Of a stretch of DNA of 64,000 nt, positions 35,827-47,488 are shown one piece after another. The position numbers and the translations under genes were made by a program. How positions within the stretch are numbered: the stretch's first letter is position 1; every line of letters starts with the position of its first letter. This stretch comes from Clostridiaceae bacterium (lineage in GTDB: Bacteria; Bacillota; Clostridia; DUPQ01), in contig DUPQ01000065.1 of the NCBI GenBank assembly GCA_012838235.1, positions 30,003 to 94,002 on the forward strand, in the 5' to 3' direction. The notes under the pieces are model-generated. The model saw only the letters and a list, made by a program, of their open reading frames with translations, was not told where the DNA came from and did not search any database.

Positions 35827-36982
35827 AACGAAAGACAATTTTAATAGATTTTTTGAAAAGCACTTATCAGTTATTGATTTGATACATGAATGCGGCTATA
35901 AAGCATATTTTATAGGCGGTTGCGTCCGGGATGCCGTAATGGGAGTTCAGGCTTCCGATTTTGACATAGCCACAAATGCAACACCGGAAGATATTATTAA
36001 TATGTTTACCGATGTCAGAAAAACCGGTATAGAATTCGGTACTGTTACGGTAAAAACCGCAACGGGTAGCTATGAAATTACCACATTCAGAAAAGAATAC
36101 GGTTATTCCGACAACAGAAAGCCCGATAAGGTAGTTTACGCAAAAAGCCTGTATGATGATGTGCGAAGAAGGGATTTTACTGTAAATGCATTGGCATATG
36201 ACGGTAAGTATGTTTACGACTACTTTAACGGTATAGAGGATATTCAAAGGAAGATTATAAAAACGGTAGGTTCACCGAAAAGACGCTTCAGCGAAGATGC
36301 TTTAAGGATATTAAGAGCGGCAAGGTTTGCATCAACATTGGATTTTTCTATTGAAGACAAGACTTCGGAAAGTATGAAAAGATGTGCACACCTTTTACGG
36401 TCTATTTCAAAAGAAAGGATTTTCAGTGAACTTTCCAAGATGATAGCAGGAGGAGAGAGCTTAAAAATACTGTTTGATACCGGCATTGCAGACTATATTT
36501 TCCTTTATCCTCATCATATCAATCAGGATAATCTTAAAAAAGGCTCATATAAATGCAGACTGGCGGATGTGTTTTGCAAATATCCGAGTGCGGATATGGC
36601 GGTTGAGGAACTTAAGAATCTGAGGGCGGATAATAAAACGGTCGGTACTTTGTATGATATACTCATATTCCTGAATTCCGATACCGATGAAATGTCTGTA
36701 AGAAAATTGCTGAGCGAGATAGGGTTGGACAATGTTTCGGTTTTATTGGAATTTTCAGGACAATCGAGGGATGTTTTGGACAAAATAGTTAAGGAAGGGT
36801 ATATAACCGGTATTAATGAATTGGCAATATCCGGTCATGATATAATGGCGATGGGATATCCCAAAGAGAGTATTAAAGATATAAAATGGTTTCTTTTTAA
36901 TAAAGTTATTTATGATATTTCTCTTAATAAAAAGGAAATATTACAAGATTTATTAAACAATTGCCCGATTGAAAAGCATTGA
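35813..36982 (+). CDS. cca: CCA tRNA nucleotidyltransferase
   Basis: Class II nucleotidyltransferase that adds or repairs the CCA end of tRNAs. YFIGGCVRDAVMGVQASDFDIAT contains the G[GS] and DxD motifs, followed by RRDFTVNALAYD, EDALRILRAARFAS and the neck region. The start is unsure: TTG 35813 overlaps the ackA stop by 14 bases, and TTG 35783 would overlap by 44. Neither has a strong ribosome site; I choose the shorter overlap. No HD domain is clear in the C-terminal part, so it may be a poly(A)-polymerase-like or A-adding relative. Confidence 0.88.
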   Translation: MKKFKTKDNFNRFFEKHLSVIDLIHECGYKAYFIGGCVRDAVMGVQASDFDIATNATPEDIINMFTDVRKTGIEFGTVTVKTATGSYEITTFRKEYGYSDNRKPDKVVYAKSLYDDVRRRDFTVNALAYDGKYVYDYFNGIEDIQRKIIKTVGSPKRRFSEDALRILRAARFASTLDFSIEDKTSESMKRCAHLLRSISKERIFSELSKMIAGGESLKILFDTGIADYIFLYPHHINQDNLKKGSYKCRLADVFCKYPSADMAVEELKNLRADNKTVGTLYDILIFLNSDTDEMSVRKLLSEIGLDNVSVLLEFSGQSRDVLDKIVKEGYITGINELAISGHDIMAMGYPKESIKDIKWFLFNKVIYDISLNKKEILQDLLNNCPIEKH

Positions 36983-36997
36983 CTATTAAGATATAAT
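36969..36997 (+). promoter_or_regulatory. lepA promoter
   Basis: TTGAAA (36969-36974) and TATAAT (36992-36997) are 17 bases apart. The -35 lies inside the end of the CCA gene. The ribosome site GGAGAG follows at about 37015. Confidence 0.75.
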
Positions 36998-37025
36998 TTT
37001 TGCGAAATTGCAGTTGGAGAGTAAT

Positions 37026-38828
37026 TTGAAAAAAGACAGGATAAGAAATTTTTGTATAATAGCGCACATAGACCACGGCAAAAGCACTCTTGCAGACAGG
37101 CTTATAGAAAAAACCGGATTACTGACAAGCAGGGAAATGTCCGACCAGGTTCTGGATAATATGGATATAGAGAAGGAACGCGGTATAACCATTAAATCCC
37201 AGGCCGTGCGTATGGTATACAAGCATAACGACGGTAAAGAATATATTCTTAACCTTATAGATACGCCGGGACATGTGGATTTTTCTTACGAAGTCAGCAG
37301 ATCGCTTGCCGCATGTGACGGTGCAATACTGGTTGTGGATGCCGCTCAGGGAGTGGAAGCGCAGACACTGGCTAATGTCTATATGGCTATTGATAACAAT
37401 CTGGAAATACTGCCGGTAATAAATAAAATAGATCTTCCGGCCGCAAGACCGGAATTGGCTATAGAAGAGATAGAGAACTTAATAGGGATTGAAGCGCATC
37501 ACGCCCCCCTTATTTCCGCAAAAAACCGTATAAACATAGAAGAAGTGTTAGAAAAGATAGTGACATATCTTCCCGCACCATTAGATAAATCCGATATGCC
37601 TGCAAGAGCCCTCATATTCGACTCGAAATTTGATGCATATAAAGGTGTTATAATCTACTGCAGAGTAATGGAAGGGGTAATAAAGGCTACCGATACCATT
37701 CGTCTGATGAATACAAAAAAGGAGTATCAGGTGGTGGAATTGGGTTATCTTAAACCCGGAGGCTTTATACCCGCGGAGCAGCTTACTTCAGGCGAAGTGG
37801 GATATATTACTGCAAGCATAAAGAATGTGGAAGATACCAGAGTGGGCGATACCGTGACAACTGCGGAGAATAAAGCGGCAGTGCCTTTACCGGGTTACAA
37901 AGAAGCGGTTTCCATGGTGTTTTGCGGTATTTATCCCGCAGACGGCGCCAAATACAATATGTTGAAAGATGCTCTGATGAAATTAAAACTCAATGATGCG
38001 GCATTGATGTATGAGCCGGAGACATCGGCAGCATTGGGATTCGGATTTCGGTGCGGATTCTTAGGGCTTCTTCACATGGAGATTATTCAGGAAAGAATTG
38101 AAAGAGAATTCGATCTGGATATAATCACCACCGCACCCAGTGTCATATACAGAGTGACAAAAACCGACGGGCAAGTGCTGCGAGTGGATAATCCCACCAA
38201 TCTTCCGCCTGTAAGTGAAATTGCCTATATGGAAGAACCCATTGCAAAAGCCGTTATAATCGTTCCTGCCGAATATGTAGGTAATATTATGGAGCTGTGT
38301 CAGGACAGAAGAGGTACATTTATTCATATGGAATATATTGATGCCACGAGAACAAAACTTGATTATGAGTTGCCTCTTAACGAGATAATTTACGATTTCT
38401 TCGATGCGTTAAAATCCCGTTCCAAAGGTTATGCATCATTAGATTACGAAGTTATGAAATATGAGAAGAGTAAACTGGTCAAATTGGACATATTGTTAAA
38501 TCAGGAACTTGTAGATGCTCTTTCTTTTATAGTGCATGAAAGTAAGGCGTATGCACGCGGCAGAAGGATGGTGGAAAAACTTAAAGAGCAGATACCCAGA
38601 CATCAGTTTGAAATACCCGTTCAGGCTGCAATAGGGGGTAAGATAATTGCCAGAGAGACTGTCAGAGCATACAGAAAAGATGTTATAGCCAAGTGTTACG
38701 GAGGAGACATCTCCAGAAAGAAGAAACTGTTGGAGAAACAGAAAGAAGGCAAGAAGAGAATGAGGCAGTTAGGTTCGGTGGAAGTGCCTCAGGAAGCCTT
38801 TATGAGTGTTCTGAAATTGGATACCTGA
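37026..38828 (+). CDS. lepA: Elongation factor 4 (LepA)
   Basis: Ribosome-bound GTPase. G motifs are [23 protein letters not shown] and NKIDLP. The LepA-specific C-terminal domain ([45 protein letters not shown]) is complete. TTG 37026, 7 bases after GGAG, gives [16 protein letters not shown], the usual LepA start. TTG 37008 would add six residues. The next gene begins 1 base after the stop. Confidence 0.97.
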   Translation: MKKDRIRNFCIIAHIDHGKSTLADRLIEKTGLLTSREMSDQVLDNMDIEKERGITIKSQAVRMVYKHNDGKEYILNLIDTPGHVDFSYEVSRSLAACDGAILVVDAAQGVEAQTLANVYMAIDNNLEILPVINKIDLPAARPELAIEEIENLIGIEAHHAPLISAKNRINIEEVLEKIVTYLPAPLDKSDMPARALIFDSKFDAYKGVIIYCRVMEGVIKATDTIRLMNTKKEYQVVELGYLKPGGFIPAEQLTSGEVGYITASIKNVEDTRVGDTVTTAENKAAVPLPGYKEAVSMVFCGIYPADGAKYNMLKDALMKLKLNDAALMYEPETSAALGFGFRCGFLGLLHMEIIQERIEREFDLDIITTAPSVIYRVTKTDGQVLRVDNPTNLPPVSEIAYMEEPIAKAVIIVPAEYVGNIMELCQDRRGTFIHMEYIDATRTKLDYELPLNEIIYDFFDALKSRSKGYASLDYEVMKYEKSKLVKLDILLNQELVDALSFIVHESKAYARGRRMVEKLKEQIPRHQFEIPVQAAIGGKIIARETVRAYRKDVIAKCYGGDISRKKKLLEKQKEGKKRMRQLGSVEVPQEAFMSVLKLDT

Positions 38829-38829
38829 C

Positions 38830-39951
38830 ATGAATGATTTGAGGATATACATTCACATACCGTTTTGTAAGTCCAAATGCAATTACTGCGATTTCAATTC
38901 TTTTGCGGGTATGGACCATATGTTCCGACCGTATTTCAAATCCCTTATAACCGAAATAGCCCTTTATTCCAATGAACTTCGAGGCAGAAGAATAGACAGC
39001 ATATATTTCGGAGGAGGAACACCCTCTCATGTGGATGTGCAATATATCTATCAGGTGTTGAAATGTTTTACATTTGATGAAAATACCGAAATAACTATTG
39101 AAGTCAATCCCGGTGTTGTGGGTTACCATAATTTCGTACAATACAGACAGATGGGAATCAACAGAATAAGTTTCGGTATACAGTCTTTTAACGACAGGAT
39201 ATTGATGTATATGGGAAGAATCCACAACAGTCTGACCGCCATTAACAATATACACGAATGTAAAGAAGCGGGGTTTGATAATATAAGTGCGGATATGATA
39301 TTCGGATATCCCAAGCAGACATTGGAACAATATGAGGATTCCTTAAATGTACTTAAAAGCCTGGAAATACCGCATGTATCCTGTTACAGTCTTTCCATAG
39401 AACCGGGTACTTTACTGGATGAAATGGTTAAAAAGAATGTTATGCCAATGCCGGACGAAGATCTGGACAGGGCAATGTATAACTTAAGTATAGAAAGTCT
39501 TAAAAAGGCTAACTTACAGCAATATGAAATATCCAATTTCGCCGTCCCCGGTTATGAGTCAAGACATAACATAGGTTACTGGAACCGTGACGAATACTTG
39601 GGATTCGGTTTATCCGCACATTCTTTGTATAATGAGACCCGATACAGTAATACAGAGGATTTACATCAGTACATATCTTTATTGAATAAGTATGAAAAGC
39701 CCGTTGTACACACCGATACACTTACAAAAGAGGAGATTATAACCGAGTACATTATTCTTAAACTAAGAATGAACAGCGGATTGGATATTGCTCATTTCCA
39801 AGACAAATTCGACCTGAATTTTGAGGAAAAGTACGGTGATAAGTTAAAAACGCTTGTAAATACAGGCTTGCTGTATAAGCAATCGGACAGTTATAAACTG
39901 ACAAGGTCGGGAATGGATGTGGCAAATAAGGTATTTGTGGAGTTTGTGTAA
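38830..39951 (+). CDS. hemW: Radical SAM heme chaperone / coproporphyrinogen oxidase-like protein
   Basis: The radical SAM motif is CKSKCNYCDFNSF after IYIHIPFC. FGGGTPSHVD, EVNPG, INRISFGIQSFND and the C-terminal HemN-type domain (NIGYWNRDEYLGFGLSAHS) are present. The CNYCDF form with no extra Cys immediately after (CxxxCxxC, then F) suits HemW rather than true HemN. lepA-hemW is a common Firmicutes pair, often before hrcA, as here with one gene inserted. Confidence 0.92.
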   Translation: MNDLRIYIHIPFCKSKCNYCDFNSFAGMDHMFRPYFKSLITEIALYSNELRGRRIDSIYFGGGTPSHVDVQYIYQVLKCFTFDENTEITIEVNPGVVGYHNFVQYRQMGINRISFGIQSFNDRILMYMGRIHNSLTAINNIHECKEAGFDNISADMIFGYPKQTLEQYEDSLNVLKSLEIPHVSCYSLSIEPGTLLDEMVKKNVMPMPDEDLDRAMYNLSIESLKKANLQQYEISNFAVPGYESRHNIGYWNRDEYLGFGLSAHSLYNETRYSNTEDLHQYISLLNKYEKPVVHTDTLTKEEIITEYIILKLRMNSGLDIAHFQDKFDLNFEEKYGDKLKTLVNTGLLYKQSDSYKLTRSGMDVANKVFVEFV

Positions 39952-40073
39952 ATGTTTGAGGAAACAGGGGAATAAAGATTATTTACACTTGCCCGTATGG
40001 AACCGACTTTGGTATATTTATGTAGATACAAGGCACTAAGCCATATATAATATGTAACCGGGAGCGCAAACTT

Positions 40074-40934
40074 ATGCATATTACTATAACGGGGATGCTG
40101 GGAAGCGGTAAATCCACTGTATGCAGAATCATATCGGAACAGACAGGTTATGAGGTATATTCCACCGGAAAAATACAAAGACAGGTAGCTGCACAAAAAG
40201 GTATCTCCACTTTGGAACTTAATAAGATGATGTCGGATAATACCGAACTGGATAATATTATAGACAATGAGACCGTCCGTATCTCCGATGCGGTTAAAGA
40301 CAGGATAATACTGTTCGATTCCCGTATGGCATGGTTCTTTGTTAAGCAGTCATATAAAGTATTTCTTACCGTAGATCCTCTTGTAGCGGCTCAACGTGTA
40401 GCCAAAGCGGACAGAGGAGGAGTGGAAGATTATACCGATGTAAACGAAGCAAAACAAAAACTTTTGGAAAGAGCTGCAGCCGAACATGAACGTTTTATCA
40501 AAATCTACGGTGCCGATTACTGGGATTACAATAATTATGATCTTGTATTGGATGCCACATGGCATGATCCCCACACTTTAGCAAGTATAGTTATGGGACA
40601 ATTCGCCATGTTTACGGAAAGCGATGAGCAGCAATCCGCCATACTTATATCTCCCAAATCGCTTTATCCCGTATTTATGGAAGGCAAGAAGCAACCCGAC
40701 AAGCAATCGTGGAATGCGGCAAATGTACGGATAGTTGCCGATAATCACTACAATTATGTTATTAAAGGGCATGCCGTAGTGTTAAGAGCATTGGAGAACA
40801 GAACGGAGTTTATTTCGGTTCTGTATAATAAGGATATTAAAACCGACAATTTGGTTGTACACAAAGATTCTTTAAGTCTTTTCGAGAAATACGGAGAGTT
40901 CAAGTATAAAAGTCTGCCGGATAATGTGATTTAA
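40074..40934 (+). CDS. Cytidylate-kinase-like protein with extra ParB-like C-terminal domain
   Basis: The first 190 residues are a cytidylate-kinase-2-type P-loop kinase: ITGMLGSGKSTVCRIIS, YEVYSTGKIQRQVAA, LFDSRMAWFFV and ADRGGVEDYTD. Residues about 190-286 are an added domain (ILISPKSLYPVFMEGKK, RIVADNHYNYVIKGHAVVLRAL) that resembles the substrate-binding core of ParB/sulfiredoxin proteins. It is not a copy of the cmk at 3397. GGGAG precedes the ATG, and a TATAAT at 40046-40051 without a clear -35 may serve it. The region 39952-40073 holds nothing else I can support. Substrate is unknown. Confidence 0.65.
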   Translation: MHITITGMLGSGKSTVCRIISEQTGYEVYSTGKIQRQVAAQKGISTLELNKMMSDNTELDNIIDNETVRISDAVKDRIILFDSRMAWFFVKQSYKVFLTVDPLVAAQRVAKADRGGVEDYTDVNEAKQKLLERAAAEHERFIKIYGADYWDYNNYDLVLDATWHDPHTLASIVMGQFAMFTESDEQQSAILISPKSLYPVFMEGKKQPDKQSWNAANVRIVADNHYNYVIKGHAVVLRALENRTEFISVLYNKDIKTDNLVVHKDSLSLFEKYGEFKYKSLPDNVI

Positions 40935-40953
40935 TCACATATATCTTCTTTTT
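40924..40953 (+). terminator. Possible weak terminator before hrcA
   Basis: ATGTGA and TCACAT form a short hairpin over the stop codon of the kinase-like gene, followed by a T-rich stretch (TCTTCTTTTT). It is weak. Confidence 0.35.
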
Positions 40954-40966
40954 AACAAAATAGATG

Positions 40967-40995
40967 TTGACAAAAATATGACAGGATGGTATCTT
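40967..40995 (+). promoter_or_regulatory. Heat-shock operon promoter
   Basis: TTGACA (40967-40972) and TATCTT (40990-40995) are 17 bases apart. The predicted start of transcription, about 41002, falls at the edge of the CIRCE operator. Confidence 0.8.
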
Positions 40996-41004
40996 TGAGT
41001 AGAG

Positions 41005-41031
41005 TTAGCACTCTATGACGTTGAGTGCTAA
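41005..41031 (+). promoter_or_regulatory. CIRCE operator (HrcA binding site)
   Basis: TTAGCACTC-N9-GAGTGCTAA is a perfect CIRCE inverted repeat, between the promoter and the hrcA ATG at 41044. HrcA bound here represses the hrcA-grpE-dnaK-dnaJ transcript until heat shock. Confidence 0.98.
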
Positions 41032-41043
41032 AAAGGGAGAAAA

Positions 41044-42069
41044 ATGGATAAAAGAGCAGCCAACATACTGTTGGTTATAATCGAAGAATATGTTAACAGC
41101 GCGGAGCCGGTAGGATCAAAAAGTATTACCGAAAAATATCCTCTGGGTGTTTCCAGCGCTACCGTAAGGAACGAAATGCACAAACTCGAAGAAGAGGGGT
41201 ACATTACTTCCTTGCACACTTCTTCGGGGCGTATACCTACCGATAAAGGCTACAGATTTTATGTCGACTACCTTACCGAGCATATCCGTCAAAGAGAGAT
41301 TGAGGAAAAGATATATAAACTGCTTAAAAAAGTGGAAATAGAAGAAACTCTGGGCTATATACTGGAAAGACTGTTCTTGGGTAATCCGTATACTTCCTTG
41401 GGAGTGCTCAAAAGAAATGTCAGCCGCATAGATACATTCCATATACTGTCGGTGGCCAAAGATACTTATCTTGTACTGGTTATATTCAGAAACGGGGTAG
41501 CGGCACACAGACTTATCAAAGAACAGCTTAGCGACAAAGTGCAGGTAAACATTTTATCCGAGTATCTCAACGAAAAGCTGTACGGTATGACATTGAGAGA
41601 CATTCAGACAACCGATTTTGCTTTTATAGATACATTCGACCGCGACAATAAAGCTTTCTTTATCCGGGTGGTATCGGAAGTAATGGATATACTGCATCAG
41701 TATGAGGATAACGAGTTCTTCCTCAAAGGAAAGGAAAACCTTTTGTCTTTCCCGGATTTCAAGGAACTGTCGGAAGTAAAGAGTATCTTTGATGCTTTCA
41801 GCAGGGAAATGGAACTTTCCGAACTGCTGTTATGTCCTACCGACGATGCTTTTTCCGTCAGTATAGGAAATGAGATAAAAAATGAGAATTTCAACAAACT
41901 TTCCATAGCCAAGCATACATATGATTTGGGGGCGGAAGGGAAAATAACGTTTGCGGTTGCGGGACCGACAAGAATGGATTACAGGAGAGTAATGAACTCT
42001 CTCAATTACATGGAAACCATATTGGGAGATATCATATATGACAAAAATGACAAGAAGGAGGTACAGTAG
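41044..42069 (+). CDS. hrcA: Heat-inducible transcription repressor HrcA
   Basis: The N-terminal winged helix reads RAANILLVIIEEYVNSAEPVGSKSITEKY and SSATVRNEMHKLEEEGYI, followed by SSGRIPTDKGYRFYVD, an HrcA signature. The C-terminal domain carries GPTRMDYRRVMNSLNYM. The 341 residues match the family. AAAGGGAG precedes the ATG. It is the first gene of the operon and autoregulated through the CIRCE site. Confidence 0.98.
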   Translation: MDKRAANILLVIIEEYVNSAEPVGSKSITEKYPLGVSSATVRNEMHKLEEEGYITSLHTSSGRIPTDKGYRFYVDYLTEHIRQREIEEKIYKLLKKVEIEETLGYILERLFLGNPYTSLGVLKRNVSRIDTFHILSVAKDTYLVLVIFRNGVAAHRLIKEQLSDKVQVNILSEYLNEKLYGMTLRDIQTTDFAFIDTFDRDNKAFFIRVVSEVMDILHQYEDNEFFLKGKENLLSFPDFKELSEVKSIFDAFSREMELSELLLCPTDDAFSVSIGNEIKNENFNKLSIAKHTYDLGAEGKITFAVAGPTRMDYRRVMNSLNYMETILGDIIYDKNDKKEVQ

Positions 42070-42602
42070 TGGCAAAGAAAAAGGAAGAAAAAGACGTGAA
42101 TATACAGCAGGACGGAGCGGAAGTTTCCGATGAGAGCAATACCGGTAATGAAGAAGTAACTTCGTGTGAGACCGATATTGAAAAAGAAAACCGTGAACTG
42201 ACCGACAGTTATAAACGTCTTGCAGCGGAATATGATAATTACAGGAAGAGAACCGCAAAAGAAAAGCAGGACATCTATGATATATGTGTTGCGGACATAA
42301 CGGAGAAATTCTTACCTGTATTGGATAACCTTGATTTGGCATTGGCAAACTGCGATTCGTCCGATGACAATGTCGTAAAGGGAATAGAATTGATACATAA
42401 GCAATTCCTGGAAATCTTGGCAAAACTGGATGTTTTTGAGATTGATTGTCTTAACAAACCGTTTGATCCCAACATTCACGATGCGGTAATGGTAACGGAA
42501 GATCCGGATATTCAGCCGGGGACCGTTGTAGAGGTTTTCAAAAAAGGGTATATTTACAAAGACCGTGTTGTTCGTCACAGCGTGGTAAAGGTAGCACAAT
42601 AG
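42069..42602 (+). CDS. grpE: GrpE, nucleotide exchange factor of DnaK
   Basis: Starts with GTG (42069), one base overlapping the hrcA stop, after AAGGAGG. The N-terminus is acidic and disordered, then comes the long coiled coil (LTDSYKRLAAEYDNYRKRTAKEK) and the beta domain with NPNIHDAVM-type motif (FDPNIHDAVMV) and VLDNLDLALAN. At 177 residues it is normal. It releases ADP from DnaK. Confidence 0.97.
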   Translation: MAKKKEEKDVNIQQDGAEVSDESNTGNEEVTSCETDIEKENRELTDSYKRLAAEYDNYRKRTAKEKQDIYDICVADITEKFLPVLDNLDLALANCDSSDDNVVKGIELIHKQFLEILAKLDVFEIDCLNKPFDPNIHDAVMVTEDPDIQPGTVVEVFKKGYIYKDRVVRHSVVKVAQ

Positions 42603-44510
<1,908 letters not shown>

Positions 44511-44538
44511 GTCGGTATAATATATAATGGTTCGGTCG

Positions 44539-44569
44539 CTTAAGGCGGCGATGAAAATCGCCGCTTAAG
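44539..44569 (+). terminator. Stable hairpin in the dnaK-dnaJ spacer
   Basis: CTTAAGGCGGCGAT and ATCGCCGCTTAAG form a 13-bp stem with one bulged G and a GAAA-type loop. No T tract follows. It probably stabilises or sets the 3' end of the grpE-dnaK message, or partly terminates. Confidence 0.55.
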
Positions 44570-44597
44570 TTAATAAATAAAACAAAGGACGTTACTT

Positions 44598-45707
44598 GTG
44601 GCGGAAAAAAGAGATTATTACGAAGTTTTGGGCGTTGACCGCAACGCTACCGATGAAGAATTAAAAAAGGCATACAGGATATTGGCAAAAAAATACCATC
44701 CTGACGTTAATGATACACCCGAAGCGGAAACACTTTTCAAGGAGATAGGTGAAGCATACAGTGTGTTAAGCGATCCCGATAAGAGAAGACAGTATGACCG
44801 GTTCGGGTTTGACGGCTTAAACGGAGCCTTTTCTTCGGGTTTTGCGGGAGGTTTTAATCCCTTTGACATTTTTAACGATTTGTTCGGCGGAGGCTTCGGC
44901 AGCGGTTTCTCATCGGGTTTTTCCAGAAGAAATGCCCCTATGAGAGGCAGGGATATTAACCAATCTATAAAGATTTCTTTTGAAGAGGCGGCTTTCGGTA
45001 CCAAAAAGACCATTACCGTACAAAGAAGCGAGTCCTGCGAGCAGTGTGAAGCAACCGGAGCCAAAGACGGAAAAGCCATCAAGACCTGCCCTCAGTGCAA
45101 GGGCACGGGGGAGATGCGTGTTCAGCAGAATACACTGTTCGGACAGATGATAACCGCCACCACATGTAACAAATGTAACGGAAAAGGCACAGTTATCGAG
45201 GAACTATGCGAGCACTGCAAAGGTGCGGGTACTATTCGGGTAACAAAGAAGATTGAGGTTAACATACCTAAGGGAATTGATAATAACCAGATTATCTCAT
45301 TAAGAGGACAGGGTGATGCCGGTAAAAACGGAGGACCGGAAGGAGATTTGCGTGTGCATATTACAGTTACACCTCATGAGATATTTACAAGAGAAAACAC
45401 TACGGTGTACTGCACAATACCCGTAACCTATGCACAAGCGGTATTAGGTGCGGAAATAACCGTTCCCACATTGGACGGAGACATTAAATACAACATACCG
45501 GCGGGTACCCAGACCGGTACAACCTTTACTTTGAAAAACAGAGGAATACATTTTCTCAACAAAGAATCAAGAGGAGATCAGATATTTGAAGTATATGTTG
45601 ATGTACCTAAAAAGCTGAACAGGGAGCAGAAAAAGGCACTGGAAGCTTATGCGGCTCTTTTTGGTGAATCAACCGATAAAGACAAAAAGAAAAAGAGACT
45701 TTTTTGA
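44598..45707 (+). CDS. dnaJ: Chaperone DnaJ (Hsp40)
   Basis: Begins with GTG after AAAGGACG. The J domain has the HPD motif (KKYHPDVND) in [23 protein letters not shown] Gly/Phe-rich linker follows (about 68-105), then four zinc repeats [25 protein letters not shown] and CEHCKGAG, and the C-terminal substrate domains. At 369 residues it is a full type I DnaJ. The stop overlaps the prmA start. Confidence 0.98.
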   Translation: MAEKRDYYEVLGVDRNATDEELKKAYRILAKKYHPDVNDTPEAETLFKEIGEAYSVLSDPDKRRQYDRFGFDGLNGAFSSGFAGGFNPFDIFNDLFGGGFGSGFSSGFSRRNAPMRGRDINQSIKISFEEAAFGTKKTITVQRSESCEQCEATGAKDGKAIKTCPQCKGTGEMRVQQNTLFGQMITATTCNKCNGKGTVIEELCEHCKGAGTIRVTKKIEVNIPKGIDNNQIISLRGQGDAGKNGGPEGDLRVHITVTPHEIFTRENTTVYCTIPVTYAQAVLGAEITVPTLDGDIKYNIPAGTQTGTTFTLKNRGIHFLNKESRGDQIFEVYVDVPKKLNREQKKALEAYAALFGESTDKDKKKKRLF

Positions 45708-46639
45708 TGGAATGGATAAAAGTTAAGATATTTACGGATAAGGACAATCAGGAAGAGTTACAGTGGTTCCTTATAAATATGGGAATTAACGGCTGTACAG
45801 TGGAAGACAGTGCGGATTTTAACGATTTCCTTAAGGATAAATCCTTTAACTGGGATTACATAGACAATAGTTTAATGAAGTGGAAGGATATAAGGAGCAG
45901 CATAACCGTCTATCTTGCCGATAATGAGCAGGGCAATATGCAACTTGACTGTATAAAGAATGCATATACCGATATTGAAACGGAAAAGATATCCGATCAA
46001 GACTGGGCAAATAACTGGAAGCAATATTTTAAACCCATAGAAATAGGCAAGCGTCTGGTGATAAGACCTTCCTGGGAGCAATATGACAATACCGATAACA
46101 GAAGAGTTGTAACATTGGATCCCGGAAACAGTTTCGGGTCGGGTACTCATGAGACCACAAAACTGTGTCTTATGCAGTCGGAAGCTTTGGTTAAAGAGGG
46201 TTTCGCTGTTTTGGATGCGGGCTGCGGTTCGGGAATCTTAGGCATAAGCGCATTGGTCTTGGGTGCAAAAAGTTGTGTGTTTTTCGACATAGATCAGGCA
46301 AGTGCCGATACTACCATGGCAAACGCAATTGCAAACGATGTACAGGATAAATCGCTGGTTTACTGCACTGATATTCTTGAAGACATGGAATCATATTCTT
46401 TACTTTTAGCAAAAGGTCCTTACGATATGGTGTTTGCCAACATAGTGCCCGACGTTATAGCCGCAATGCTTCCTTTTTTGAGTAAAGCGGTTAAATCGGA
46501 CGGTTACCTTATCTGTTCGGGAATTATTAAAGAAAGAGAAAAAGAAACCGCTGATAACATGAGAAAGTACGGATTTAGCAGTATAGAGTGTAATGAACTA
46601 AACGGCTGGGTTGCGCTTACGGGGAGAAAAGATGCATAG
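45707..46639 (+). CDS. prmA: Ribosomal protein L11 methyltransferase
   Basis: The SAM site is VLDAGCGSGILGISALVLGA, with LDPGNSFGSGTHETTKLC before it and ANIVPDVIAAM as the NPP-like motif. ATG 45707 shares its A with the dnaJ stop (TGATG); a TTG three bases earlier is also possible. dnaJ-prmA-rsmE is a standard Firmicutes order. It trimethylates L11. Confidence 0.96.
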   Translation: MEWIKVKIFTDKDNQEELQWFLINMGINGCTVEDSADFNDFLKDKSFNWDYIDNSLMKWKDIRSSITVYLADNEQGNMQLDCIKNAYTDIETEKISDQDWANNWKQYFKPIEIGKRLVIRPSWEQYDNTDNRRVVTLDPGNSFGSGTHETTKLCLMQSEALVKEGFAVLDAGCGSGILGISALVLGAKSCVFFDIDQASADTTMANAIANDVQDKSLVYCTDILEDMESYSLLLAKGPYDMVFANIVPDVIAAMLPFLSKAVKSDGYLICSGIIKEREKETADNMRKYGFSSIECNELNGWVALTGRKDA

Positions 46640-47438
46640 ATTTTTTGTTCAATCAAAATTGAATAATAATATGACGGTTCGCATAGAAGGCGACGATTAT
46701 CAGCATCTCAAAAACTCTTTACGCATAAGAACGGGAGAATTAATAGAGATATGCGACGGGTGCAACAATACATTTATTGCATCTGTCGGTAATCTTAACA
46801 AAAATTACTGTGAAGCCGTCTTGCAGGAGAGAATACCTTTAAGTAACGAGCCCGGTTGTAAAATAACCCTTTATCCCGCCGTATTGAAAGGCGACCGCTT
46901 TGAAAGCATGATACAAAAGTGCGTAGAAGGGGGAGTATATGCTGTTAAACCTGTAATTACAAGTAACACGATAGTGGATATTTCTTCTGAAAATGCCGTA
47001 AAAAAACATAAAAGATGGTCCAGGGTATGCAAGCTTGCCTGTATGCAGAGTAAAAGGGATATTTTAGTGAATATTGATAAGCCGGTAAAGCTGTTTGATG
47101 CGGTAATGTGTTTACAATCGGGTAATAATTTAAATAATAATGATAGTAAGAAAGAAAGTAAGAGATATAGAAAGGAAATATCCTTTGTCTGCCATGAAGC
47201 GGAAGAGGAGCATTCCATAGATGCGATACTGGAAAAAGCTTTCGGTGAGAAAGTGGAGAATATAAACATATTTATCGGTCCGGAGGGCGGTTTTTCGGAA
47301 CAGGAGATTGAAAAATTGAATGAATACGGGATTCTTTCGGTTCATATGGGAAAAAGGATATTAAGAGCCGATACCGCGGCATACAGTGCGGTATTCTATA
47401 CGGCCATGAGATATGAGCTTAACCGTGTGAATCAATAA
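46632..47438 (+). CDS. rsmE: 16S rRNA (uracil(1498)-N(3))-methyltransferase
   Basis: SPOUT-fold methyltransferase. Visible motifs are HLKNSLRIRTGE, the FIGPEGGFSEQEIEKLN SAM-binding knot and MGKRILRADTAAYSAV. ATG 46632 follows GGGGAG and overlaps prmA by 8 bases. The reading from 46611 is inside prmA and rejected. It is 268 residues, with a low-complexity insert NNLNNNDSKKESKR in the middle. Confidence 0.95.
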   Translation: MHRFFVQSKLNNNMTVRIEGDDYQHLKNSLRIRTGELIEICDGCNNTFIASVGNLNKNYCEAVLQERIPLSNEPGCKITLYPAVLKGDRFESMIQKCVEGGVYAVKPVITSNTIVDISSENAVKKHKRWSRVCKLACMQSKRDILVNIDKPVKLFDAVMCLQSGNNLNNNDSKKESKRYRKEISFVCHEAEEEHSIDAILEKAFGEKVENINIFIGPEGGFSEQEIEKLNEYGILSVHMGKRILRADTAAYSAVFYTAMRYELNRVNQ

Positions 47439-47488
47439 GTGATTGTTGTAGAATGAAGAAAAAGTAAGTAGTTATTTGGAGGTGCAAA

